Source: an uncultured Lachnospiraceae bacterium
GTDB lineage: Bacteria > Bacillota > Clostridia > Lachnospirales > Lachnospiraceae
Direction of reading: 5' to 3'
Length of the DNA stretch: 64,000 nucleotides
Assembly (NCBI GenBank): GCA_934351925.1
Contig: CAKRJT010000002.1
Location: 120,386-184,385, forward strand
Part shown: positions 8,685-17,125 of the stretch, one piece after another
How positions within the stretch are numbered: position 1 is the first letter of the stretch
How the letters are laid out: the number at the start of each line of letters is the position of its first letter
Notes under the pieces: model-generated
Told to the model about the DNA's origin: nothing
The model's input: the letters and a program-made list of their open reading frames with translations, nothing else
Database searches by the model: none
Made by a program: the position numbers and the translations under genes

Positions 8685-11600
8685 TTACTTATTGTTTTTT
8701 CTCTTCTTTTCATACTTCGTATAGAAGAATGTTCCTCCCGCCATCATCAATACGAATATTGCCAATATTGGGTAGATTGCCCACGAAGCTGTCTTTGCTG
8801 CTTCAGTTGAAGCGTTGTTGATGCTTCCATTGTTGACGCCGCCGTTTCCGCCTGCCGGGCCATTAAATCCTGTGTTAGGACTTATCGCTGCAGCACTGCT
8901 TTCAGGCTCCTCGCTGCTTGGAGCTGTTGTCTCAGGCTCCGGTGTTCCAGGCTCTGTTGTTCCAGGCTCCGGTGTTCCAGGCTCCGGTGTTCCAGGTTCT
9001 GGTGTTCCAGGCTCCGGTGTTCCAGGCTCCGGTGTTCCAGGCTCCGGTGTTCCAGGCTCGCCCGGCTCAGGATCCTTCGGAATATTCTCCGACTTCTGCC
9101 ATGCAATACTAAAAGGAGATGCACTCATAATATGGATTGTAAGACCGTCGTCTCCCTTTGTTATCTTCCATGCATCGGAAGCGTTGTAACTTGAGAATAC
9201 CTCCATATCACCTACGTTTCTTCCGTTGCAGCCCGTAGTTACCAGATGATTAATCACAAACTCAAAACCGTCCTTTGCGGTTCCTTCCGGATAAGGAATG
9301 AAAACATCGACACCATCCGAAGGGAAATTCTCCCTGGTAGCATATACATAGTCCGTACTGCCATTGATATACAGCTTTACCTTTACATCCATCACAAATG
9401 TGTTGTCCGATGAAACCGTGCCAAGCTTCTTGTCCTCCGATGCCTTGAGAAGCTTATCAAGCATGTAATTCTTCAGGTCTGATGCATCCTTGCAGTTAAG
9501 GATAGTCTTTAACTCCTCATTCTCAAGAGCCTCATTAAGTGCATCATTTACAGCAGCCTCATCAGCTACAACCTCCGCCTTTGCAACGTAGTCACCCTCT
9601 GCTGTCTGAGTGCCGTCTGTTGTATAACGGATATTTGCTGTAGGAAGCTCCATAGCAAGCACCTGATCCTTATTGTCCTCGCCCAGGTAGAAGCCTAAGT
9701 GAGGCGGCTGGTTGTATGCAGTGTTCTGGTTAGCCACAGCATTACGATATACAGGATCCTGCATCAGTGAGTAAATCATATAATCTGTCTCATAGCTTGT
9801 CATGTAGATACGCAGCTCTGTGTTGTCAGAGTTACCTACCATAACCTCTTCACGCCAGTCACCGAATAAATCTGCGGTTAAGCTTGGGTTATTCTTGGTT
9901 GAGTTATTAGTATGTGTTCCCTCAAATGTCTCGATTCTGTCTAAAACATTGTTCTCCCAGTCATACTTGTAAATGGACTGTGCGGTGCCTGAGCTGCTCG
10001 CGCTATATCCGTCCGCAAGCTCGCTTAAGAGGTCGCCGTCCCAGTAGATAACCCAGTTGGTAGAGATATTATCCGGCTTTGTAGCCGCGATTACACTTCC
10101 CTTAATATTGAAGATTGCGCCTGTAATATTTCCTTCACTGTTAGGATTGTTTGCCCAATATTCAAAACCTTCAGCAGGCGTAATATTGGCAGCAACACCT
10201 CGTCCGATATCTGCAAGTGCATTCCATGTGCCGTTGATGCGGCTTCCGTTTGCTGCATTGGACAAAGTTGCATTCAATGTAGATTCCTTCTCCTCAGAAG
10301 GTGTAAATACATACAACTGTGTAGGGTTTTCAGGATTCATGGCTGCAAGATGTATGGAATCTGCATGTCCCTGGTAATCCTGACCATCTTTTCCGCTCTT
10401 TACCCACAATACGGTGCCATCATGGTCAATTGCCATTGCACCGATTACCAGCTCGTCAAAGCCGTCATTATCCATATCTCCGGTTGCCACATTGTGGTTA
10501 CCCTTGCCTGCATATTCCGTACCGTTTTCTGTATTAAAATTCCACTCAAGCTGCAGCCTGCCATCTCTTAAGGTGTATGCCGCAACTGTCGTCTTATTGT
10601 AATATCCACGGTTAAGAAGAACTGCAGGAATAGTCTCCGTGCAATTAGTGTCGTCTTTATCCTTTGGCAGGTATGCAACAGCGATATTGAAACGTGATGC
10701 ACGGTTGCCCCAGTTATCGCCATAGGCATCGAAACCTACTCCCTTGACGGTATTGATATAATCGATGGTATCGATTTCTTTTCCCGTTTCACCGTTAAAT
10801 ACGGTAATATACTCATTGCTGTCTGCATTAACATGTCCTGTGCTGTTGACATTCTTTCCCGGAATAACACTCTTATCACCGATGTAGGAAATAATTGTGC
10901 TCTCATCATTCATGTCAAACAAGCCATCTGCATTCGGTCTGTAACTGATTGTACCGTCAGAGGTCTTAATAAAGAACTCTGCCTTTCCGTCCTCGTCCAT
11001 ATCGTAGAGCATGAACTGGTTCCAATGGGCGCCTGATGGAATCTCCAGTCCCATATTGATTCTCCACAGAGGCGTACCATCCATCTCATAGCAGTCAAAA
11101 ATAGTAGGTGCGGAAGGTCCGTCCTGCTTTCCTGAATCAAAAGCATCTGAAGGATACCACTTTACCACGATCTCATACTGTCCGTCGCCGTCCACATCTG
11201 CAACACCTGCATCATTGATGGAATAGGTTGCAAGGTTTCCATCCTTATCCGGCTGAGGATCCGGCTTCTGAAGAGGAATTGACAGATAGCTCTCAGACAA
11301 TGCCTTCACATACTCTGAGGTGGTCTTTTTTCCGTTCTTTATGGTCTCCACGGCATATAAATTGCCCGGCTCTCCCTCTGTATCCAGATAATTGGTCTTG
11401 CTTGTGATAGGCTCTGAGTTAATCTGCTTACCATTTCTGAGCACGTTGAACTGTACATCTGTGCCATACTCATCAACCAAACATCTCCAAGATACCAGAA
11501 TACCATTGTCCGCAGGAACTGCCGTCACACCGCGGTCCAGATATTCCATAGCTCTCTCATAACCGTTGTAATTGTTATTGCTCTTATAGTAGCTTACTCT

Positions 11601-14600
11601 ATAATATACATCATAGATAAAGGAATCCTTTAACTCGTCCTTCGCCAAATCACCGTGATACTCGTTTACGGTAATGGAATCATAATCTATAGCGTATTCG
11701 CCCTCGTTCTCTGCCAGCTTGGCACCATAAATGTAGATACCCTCTGCCTCCGAATTAAATGCGCGGATAGCTGTCCACTCACCTACAGGTGCATCGGTGC
11801 GTACAGTTCCGTCGCTCAGAATAATGGTAGCTGTCTCCGGAAGTTCACTTACGTCCCATGCCTCGCCATATTCAAGCTCAAGAGTTGCCGGATTGTTCAC
11901 ACTCGTCACATAAGGCAGCATCGTATAGTTCATTGAGAATGAAGCCTTTAAATCAAAGTAATTGGTGTACTGTCCAGGTATAAGAGGTGCCGTCCAGGTA
12001 TATACTGCCTCTGTATCCTTGTCAAATGCAGGCTCTGCTGCCCACTCGCCAACCTTTACCTTGTCTGTTGAGCCATCTCCAAGTGTTACCGTAACCTCTG
12101 AAGGGAAAGTATACTCATCATACTTTACCGCTGCAACATTCACATAAGAAGGCTGGTCTACATCTACAATGTCATTTTCATCAAACTTACTGTAATCAAC
12201 AATAATATTGTCAAAAGCCACATCTGCCTGTGAGCATGCAGCCGGCTTACGCACAACCATCAGCGAAAGTCCGTTAGCTCTCTCATCAATGGCAATATTA
12301 TCTGCCGAGTAGGTCTTTGACGGGTCATCCTTGGAAGTTACCGTGATGGCTGCCGTGTGAGCGATGTAATCAAAATCCACCTTCACGGTAAACCACTGAT
12401 TAATCCCACCTACACCTGTTGCCACGGCATCTGCCTCCGCGATAATGCCCTCAAAGCTGTTATTTTGGGCATCATCGTTGTTTGCATCTTCTGTGGTATA
12501 GTACTTGATTGCTCCTGTGCTGTCAGCATAGATGGTAAAATAGTTCTGCTTTGCCACAGGTGCCATAAACAGGAGATCTGCATGTCCGCTTGCCACTACA
12601 GCAGGATTCCAGTCAAACTCCATGACCGCACCCTTTACAATGCCTCCTGGTAAATCAAGCCTTGAACCTCTTCCTGCACCGCTCTTGCTTACTGTACCAT
12701 ACAGATATGCATTTCCGTCCTCTTCCTTAAGACTGAACGTAAATCCACCTGTACCGGAGGTCTTATCTACGTCCTTGCCCCATACATTCCAGCCTGAAAT
12801 GCCGAATGTGAAGTCGTCCTCATAATCATGCTCTGACTCCCAGTTGCCGTAATAATTCATTGTATAGGAAACCGTAAGTCCTCTGTGATTGCGATAGCCC
12901 TCCGGAGCCACAATGTCAGCCGTCCATACATAGCTGCCCTTTGTGTTCACGTCAAACTCAGGCTCGCATTTCCAGGAATTCTTGTCTATGGAAACAGTAA
13001 TAATCTTGTCATTCACAAGCTTTGCAGATACCTGCCCAGGGTGGGTATAAGTGCCGTCCTCCCAAGCCTGCTTGGTTACATTATATGTATTGAGTGTTCC
13101 CAGTGAGTTGATATCCGTATCCAGGAAATCGGACTTATAGTCCATCACATAGCTTACCTGTAAATTCAAAGGATTGGTAACCTTGTCAGGAAGCTTGACA
13201 GACGCTGTCCAGGTTATGGTACCCATCTCATTCACATCGATAGCCGGACTGCTGATCCAGGTATCCTGGTCAATCTCAAGCTCAACCTCAGTCTCATCTG
13301 ACAATACCGCCTTGACTGTCTGTGGGTGAGCATAGCTGCCTTCATACTCTTCCTTGGTAACGGTGACAGCTTCAAGCTCTGCCAGTGATGCAATAAACTT
13401 AGGCTTCTCAATCGCACCCGCTGCTGTATAATACAATGAAAAATCATCGATACCCATATTGACAGTGTAGGTCTTGCCTGAACCCTTTCCTCCTGCCATG
13501 TTGAGCATCAGCGCGTCCACCTTGGTCGCTGCCATGTTCACATCAACCGTGGCGTACTCTTCACCGTTGATGGTGATGACTGCCTTCATGGTTGTAAAAT
13601 CAACGGAAATCTTTACATCCTGCACGGCTCCTGCTTTTACTTTCTTGCCGGTATCAGTAATATCTCCTCCCTGTACTGAATAGTACACGGCGGTGTCCGC
13701 TCCTGCATCTCTCATTTCACCTACATACACGGATACTACATCAACGTCTCCGCTCTTTAAGGTGATTCCCGGACGTCCTGTCCTGCTGTCCGATGTAAGA
13801 GATGTGGTGTACCACTTAAATGATACCTCTGCCGTTCCCATATCCGGCAGATTATCAAAGGTCTTTGTCGCTGTTCTGGTTGCGTACTTTTCACCGTTTG
13901 CTGCCAGATAATGGTTGCTTCCCTCCTCGGCAATGCTGAGCTTGTTCTCATCAACAAGTGTACCTGTCATTCCCCAGAAATCTGTCACAGCCTCAAAATC
14001 CTCGGAAATCGTGCCCTCGGAAGGCTGTGCCTCAGTCCAGCTCATGGCATAATCATCAATACCCATATTGACGGTGTAGGTCTTGCCTGAACCCTTTCCT
14101 CCTGCCATGTTGAGCATCAGCGCATCCACCTTGCACGCTGCAGCATTAACGTCAACCGTGGCATACTCTTCACCGTTGATGGTGATGACTGCCTTAAGGG
14201 TTGTAAAATCAACGGAAATCTTTACATCCTGCACGGCTCCTGATTTTACTTTCTTGCCGGTATCAGTAATATCTCCTCCCTGTACTGAATAGTACACGGC
14301 AGTATCCACTCCCGAACTTCTCATCTCACCTACATACACGGATACTACATCAACGTCTCCGCTCTTTAAGGTGATTCCCGGACGTCCTGTCTTGCTGTCC
14401 GATGTCAGGGATGTGGTGTACCATTTGAAGGATACCTCTGCCGTCTCCATATCAGGTACATTTTCAAACGTCTTTGTCGCTGTTCTGGTTGCATACTTCT
14501 GACCGTTTACTGCCAGATAATGGTTGCTTCCATCCTCGGCAATGCTAAGCTTGCTCTCGTCCACAAGCGTACCTGTCATTCCCCAGAAATCTGTCACAGC

Positions 14601-15107
14601 CTCAAAATCCTCTGTGATGCTGTTTTCAGCACTTACCGCACTATCGCTGTCACTGTCGGCATATGCCTTAGCTATTGAGTTGATATCACTCTCGGAAGTG
14701 CTCTCCGCTCCTGTTGTGTTCTCTGCTTCGCTCTCGGAAGCTGTCTCCGCTTCTGTTGTGCTCTCGCTTTCGCTCTCAGAAGCTGTCTCTGCCTCTGTTG
14801 TGCTCTCGCTTCCGCTCTCGGAAGCTGTCTCTGCCTCTGTTGTGCTCTCGCTTCCGCTCTCGGAAGCTGTCTCTGCCTCTGTTGTGCTCTCGCTTTCGCT
14901 CTCAGAAGCGACTTCTGCTGTTGTACTGCTTTCACCCTCTGAAACTGTCTCTTCGACCGTTTCACTACCGCTTTCGCTTTCGGAAACTGTCTCTGCGGCT
15001 GCACTGTCCTTCTCCACAGTCAACCCTGTCTGTGCATTTACGCTCATTGGCGGTGTCACCGCAAGGCACACCGAAAGCGCAACTGCCAGTAATTGTTTCT
15101 TCCGCAT
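8685..15107 (-). CDS. Giant cell-surface rhamnogalacturonan lyase (PL11), multi-domain
   Basis: A protein of 2140 residues. A signal peptide covers about 1-25 and a Ser/Glu/Thr-rich repeat tract about 35-150. Two near-identical laminin-G/CBM-like modules of about 200 residues start EDFEAVTDFWGMTGTLVDE. Ig-like linkers and a further carbohydrate-binding-like module follow. A family PL11 catalytic region spans about 1180-1810 (YLDRGVTAVPADNGILVSWR, VADVDGDGQYEIVVKWYPS, YDMDEDGKAEFFIKTSDG, calcium-binding Asp-rich loops). PL11 enzymes cleave the rhamnosyl-galacturonosyl bond of rhamnogalacturonan I. The C-terminus has an EPGTP repeat wall-spanner, a SPNTG sortase-like motif, a hydrophobic segment and KKRKNNK. 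PL11 enzymes are usually about 600 residues, so most of this protein is display and binding. AGGAGG lies seven bases before the ATG. Confidence 0.92.
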   Translation of the reverse strand: MRKKQLLAVALSVCLAVTPPMSVNAQTGLTVEKDSAAAETVSESESGSETVEETVSEGESSTTAEVASESESESTTEAETASESGSESTTEAETASESGSESTTEAETASESESESTTEAETASESEAENTTGAESTSESDINSIAKAYADSDSDSAVSAENSITEDFEAVTDFWGMTGTLVDESKLSIAEDGSNHYLAVNGQKYATRTATKTFENVPDMETAEVSFKWYTTSLTSDSKTGRPGITLKSGDVDVVSVYVGEMRSSGVDTAVYYSVQGGDITDTGKKVKSGAVQDVKISVDFTTLKAVITINGEEYATVDVNAAACKVDALMLNMAGGKGSGKTYTVNMGIDDYAMSWTEAQPSEGTISEDFEAVTDFWGMTGTLVDENKLSIAEEGSNHYLAANGEKYATRTATKTFDNLPDMGTAEVSFKWYTTSLTSDSRTGRPGITLKSGDVDVVSVYVGEMRDAGADTAVYYSVQGGDITDTGKKVKAGAVQDVKISVDFTTMKAVITINGEEYATVDVNMAATKVDALMLNMAGGKGSGKTYTVNMGIDDFSLYYTAAGAIEKPKFIASLAELEAVTVTKEEYEGSYAHPQTVKAVLSDETEVELEIDQDTWISSPAIDVNEMGTITWTASVKLPDKVTNPLNLQVSYVMDYKSDFLDTDINSLGTLNTYNVTKQAWEDGTYTHPGQVSAKLVNDKIITVSIDKNSWKCEPEFDVNTKGSYVWTADIVAPEGYRNHRGLTVSYTMNYYGNWESEHDYEDDFTFGISGWNVWGKDVDKTSGTGGFTFSLKEEDGNAYLYGTVSKSGAGRGSRLDLPGGIVKGAVMEFDWNPAVVASGHADLLFMAPVAKQNYFTIYADSTGAIKYYTTEDANNDDAQNNSFEGIIAEADAVATGVGGINQWFTVKVDFDYIAHTAAITVTSKDDPSKTYSADNIAIDERANGLSLMVVRKPAACSQADVAFDNIIVDYSKFDENDIVDVDQPSYVNVAAVKYDEYTFPSEVTVTLGDGSTDKVKVGEWAAEPAFDKDTEAVYTWTAPLIPGQYTNYFDLKASFSMNYTMLPYVTSVNNPATLELEYGEAWDVSELPETATIILSDGTVRTDAPVGEWTAIRAFNSEAEGIYIYGAKLAENEGEYAIDYDSITVNEYHGDLAKDELKDSFIYDVYYRVSYYKSNNNYNGYERAMEYLDRGVTAVPADNGILVSWRCLVDEYGTDVQFNVLRNGKQINSEPITSKTNYLDTEGEPGNLYAVETIKNGKKTTSEYVKALSESYLSIPLQKPDPQPDKDGNLATYSINDAGVADVDGDGQYEIVVKWYPSDAFDSGKQDGPSAPTIFDCYEMDGTPLWRINMGLEIPSGAHWNQFMLYDMDEDGKAEFFIKTSDGTISYRPNADGLFDMNDESTIISYIGDKSVIPGKNVNSTGHVNADSNEYITVFNGETGKEIDTIDYINTVKGVGFDAYGDNWGNRASRFNIAVAYLPKDKDDTNCTETIPAVLLNRGYYNKTTVAAYTLRDGRLQLEWNFNTENGTEYAGKGNHNVATGDMDNDGFDELVIGAMAIDHDGTVLWVKSGKDGQDYQGHADSIHLAAMNPENPTQLYVFTPSEEKESTLNATLSNAANGSRINGTWNALADIGRGVAANITPAEGFEYWANNPNSEGNITGAIFNIKGSVIAATKPDNISTNWVIYWDGDLLSELADGYSASSSGTAQSIYKYDWENNVLDRIETFEGTHTNNSTKNNPSLTADLFGDWREEVMVGNSDNTELRIYMTSYETDYMIYSLMQDPVYRNAVANQNTAYNQPPHLGFYLGEDNKDQVLAMELPTANIRYTTDGTQTAEGDYVAKAEVVADEAAVNDALNEALENEELKTILNCKDASDLKNYMLDKLLKASEDKKLGTVSSDNTFVMDVKVKLYINGSTDYVYATRENFPSDGVDVFIPYPEGTAKDGFEFVINHLVTTGCNGRNVGDMEVFSSYNASDAWKITKGDDGLTIHIMSASPFSIAWQKSENIPKDPEPGEPGTPEPGTPEPGTPEPGTPEPGTPEPGTPEPGTTEPGTPEPETTAPSSEEPESSAAAISPNTGFNGPAGGNGGVNNGSINNASTEAAKTASWAIYPILAIFVLMMAGGTFFYTKYEKKRKNNK
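8936..9063 (-). repeat. 15-bp tandem repeats encoding EPGTP units
   Basis: About eight to nine copies of GGCTCCGGTGTTCCA (plus-strand view) inside the PL11 gene, encoding a Pro/Gly/Thr/Glu spacer just before the membrane anchor. Low-complexity repeats of this kind usually span the cell wall and change copy number by slippage; multiples of 15 keep frame. Confidence 0.9.
13420..14614 (-). repeat. Internal ~600-bp tandem duplication in the PL11 gene
   Basis: Two adjacent copies, about 14016-14614 and 13420-14015, encode modules that differ at only scattered residues (for example SSGVDTAVYYS versus DAGADTAVYYS). The nucleotide similarity is high enough to suggest a recent duplication or ongoing gene conversion of a carbohydrate-binding-like module. 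Confidence 0.85.
14690..14912 (-). repeat. 42-bp tandem repeats encoding SESTTEAETASESG units
   Basis: About five 14-residue repeats near the PL11 N-terminus, alternating GSE and ESE variants. The tract is acidic and Ser/Thr-rich, typical of a flexible, possibly glycosylated surface stalk. Confidence 0.85.
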
Positions 15108-15117
15108 TTCTTAACCT

Positions 15118-15214
15118 CCTGTTCTTGGTGCTGAAACAGGACAAAATCTCTCGCCGCCGCTTTCACCCAGGCATAATTACCCATTTTTTAATATATTGCA
15201 GCCGGATTTTGTCC
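15118..15214 (-). promoter_or_regulatory. Structured 5' leader of the PL11 mRNA
   Basis: Within a leader of about 125 bases, 10-base arms GGACAAAATC (minus strand, 15214-15205) and GATTTTGTCC (15148-15139) are perfectly complementary and enclose a 56-base domain. The last two bases of the second arm also begin CCTGTT, which can pair with AACAGG (15123-15118), covering half of the AGGAGG ribosome site (15120-15115). The two stems therefore compete for the same CC, an arrangement that could switch translation. No known riboswitch core was recognised. Confidence 0.5.
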
Positions 15215-15238
15215 ATATTCACGTTTTTTGACTTTTGA

Positions 15239-15267
15239 ATTATACCATTTATGTGGTTTTGGGTCAA
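15239..15267 (-). promoter_or_regulatory. Sigma-A promoter of the PL11 gene
   Basis: Minus-strand TTGACC (15267-15262), a 17-base spacer and TATAAT (15244-15239). The predicted transcript starts near 15232, giving a long leader ahead of the start codon at 15107. Confidence 0.85.
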
Positions 15268-15350
15268 TAAGTTCACAAAAACAAATAAGAAACAACATTA
15301 ATATTCGTTACATTGCACAATTTTTATTTCATTTAATGACATATTGAAGA

Positions 15351-17090
15351 TCAAAATTTGGTTATATTTTTATTTTCAATGTGCCACACCTCATCATATC
15401 GGGCAGCATTTTCGTTATCAATTACATGACTTACATTGACTATGGCTTTTCCCTCTATAGCAAGCAGTCCTTTTTCTATCTCATGAGTGTTCCCGCTGTC
15501 GAGATGTGCGAACGGCTCATCAAGCAGAATAAGTCCGGCATCGGACATAAGTGCTCTTGCAAGTGCCACTCTCGCCCTCTCGCCTCCCGACAGATTTCTT
15601 CCGTTGTCCTCAATTCTGTATGCCAGCCCACCCGGAACGCTTTTTACAAGCTCAGCAAGTCCGGCAAGTCCTATAACCTCATCAAGCTTTTCCTTATCGC
15701 AATCCCTGAACATACATATATTATTGTACAGCGTATCGGCAAACAGAAACACCTGCTGTGACAGATATGCCGTGTGTGAAAACCAGCTCTCCACCGTGAT
15801 ATCCGACAGCGCACAGTTGTCTACCGACAATTTTCCATCTTGTGGCTTCATATATTTTCTTAGCAGCTTCAAAAGTGTTGATTTGCCACAGCCTGACGCA
15901 CCTGTGATGAGATATTTTTTCCCGGCTTTAACCTCAAAATCCACATTATCAAGAACTGTACGCTCACCATATCTTACTGACACACCATCAGCAGATATTT
16001 TATCGAATTGTCCGCCAAAATCCACCGTTGCACCATCCTCACCAACAACCTTTATCGTCTCGTCCAGGCAATTAAGCGCAGACTTTCCCGCTTTCACTGC
16101 TGCAAACTGCTCAAACACTCCTATTCCCGGAACAAGCAGAATACTTATCGCAAGCAGAATGAAAACAACTCTGCCGACAGTATAAACATTTTTCTTCACC
16201 ATAAGCACCGCGTACACCATAAACATAAGCAGAATACATGAAACCACCGTCTGCGCCACAATTCCAACCTTAGCTTCAAGCCTGCCGAGTGACCTCCTGC
16301 TCTCCTGCACCCTGCGGCTTGCTCCCGAAAAGCTCTCCCCCGTTTTCTCCCTCAGATTATATGACTTAATTAAGTCAAATGCGCTGAATATTTCCCTCAG
16401 CTTATTTGTGTACTGCTCCATGGCTTCTGCCAATGCTTCCCCCAAGGGTTCAATCTTCCTGCCGGTAACGGTTATCAGCGTAAAAAATGTGACCAGCATA
16501 AGCAGGGCAACAGGAATGAGTCTCCACTCTACCAGCACCGTAAGTACAATTCCCCATGCAAGCTGCATAGCACAACACACCGCATCATATTCTGCCTGAA
16601 AATAGCTCTGTTCAACAATCGCCATATTGTTATTCATATCCGATATATATTTCGAGGTATTTCTCTCTTGAAATTCTGCCAGCGGAAGTCTGAATATCTC
16701 CTCCATGTAACTGCGCTTCAGCTTCTCAGATGACTTGTACACATAACGCACTTTCAATGCAGCATTTATAAACAGCAGAGGAACCAGCACCGCTATACAC
16801 CCAAGGCTGATTATAATATACCTCTTAAGGGTCTCCCCGTCCCCTGCAAAGGCGCTGTCCGTGCACTGCCCCATAAGAAACATCAGCACCATTGACAATA
16901 CAGCGGCAGCAAGCGCCGGAATAATACAGATGGCAAGCAGCAATCTGCTATACCCTATGGCTTCCCGTGTCTTTTTTGAATATTTACTGTGCGTTGGAAA
17001 ATTCCATTCCACCGAAAAGCCCTTTTTCTCATTATCATTGCAGCTATCTGTTTCAACATTCTCAGTATTTTCGTTAAGCTTTATTAACAT
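15351..17090 (-). CDS. ABC exporter, fused membrane and ATPase domains (subunit B)
   Basis: A protein of 579 residues with a hydrophilic N-terminal tail (about 45), six hydrophobic helices to about 320, then an ATPase domain. Walker A GASGCGKST is near 396, signature LSGGERARVALARAL near 500, Walker B LILLDEPFAHLDS near 523 and the switch His in NVSHV. The catalytic Glu is present. A GGAG site precedes the ATG. It lies 35 bases after the companion exporter gene, so the two probably form a heterodimer. The upstream double-HTH regulator suggests export of a peptide or small molecule, but no precursor or biosynthetic gene was found nearby. Confidence 0.88.
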   Translation of the reverse strand: MLIKLNENTENVETDSCNDNEKKGFSVEWNFPTHSKYSKKTREAIGYSRLLLAICIIPALAAAVLSMVLMFLMGQCTDSAFAGDGETLKRYIIISLGCIAVLVPLLFINAALKVRYVYKSSEKLKRSYMEEIFRLPLAEFQERNTSKYISDMNNNMAIVEQSYFQAEYDAVCCAMQLAWGIVLTVLVEWRLIPVALLMLVTFFTLITVTGRKIEPLGEALAEAMEQYTNKLREIFSAFDLIKSYNLREKTGESFSGASRRVQESRRSLGRLEAKVGIVAQTVVSCILLMFMVYAVLMVKKNVYTVGRVVFILLAISILLVPGIGVFEQFAAVKAGKSALNCLDETIKVVGEDGATVDFGGQFDKISADGVSVRYGERTVLDNVDFEVKAGKKYLITGASGCGKSTLLKLLRKYMKPQDGKLSVDNCALSDITVESWFSHTAYLSQQVFLFADTLYNNICMFRDCDKEKLDEVIGLAGLAELVKSVPGGLAYRIEDNGRNLSGGERARVALARALMSDAGLILLDEPFAHLDSGNTHEIEKGLLAIEGKAIVNVSHVIDNENAARYDEVWHIENKNITKF

Positions 17091-17125
17091 ACCCGTCTCC
17101 TATAATATAATAAAATATGCAGCAA

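Noticed and set aside
8936..9063. Short regular repeats considered as a CRISPR array
   Set aside because: The 15-bp repeats have no spacers and encode the in-frame EPGTP tract; no cas genes are present.
14690..14912. 42-bp repeats considered as a CRISPR array
   Set aside because: Contiguous coding repeats without unique spacers.
14524..15114. 196-residue plus-strand frame opposite the start of the PL11 gene
   Set aside because: It is an antisense shadow of the repeat tract, with a monotonous LSLSEAVSAS composition.
15118..15214. Known riboswitch (c-di-GMP-I/II, cobalamin, others) in the PL11 leader
   Set aside because: The conserved cores of these classes were not found; only an unnamed structured leader can be supported.
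15487..16185. 232-residue plus-strand frame opposite the ABC exporter
   Set aside because: Antisense to a clear ATPase domain; no ribosome site and no recognisable domain.
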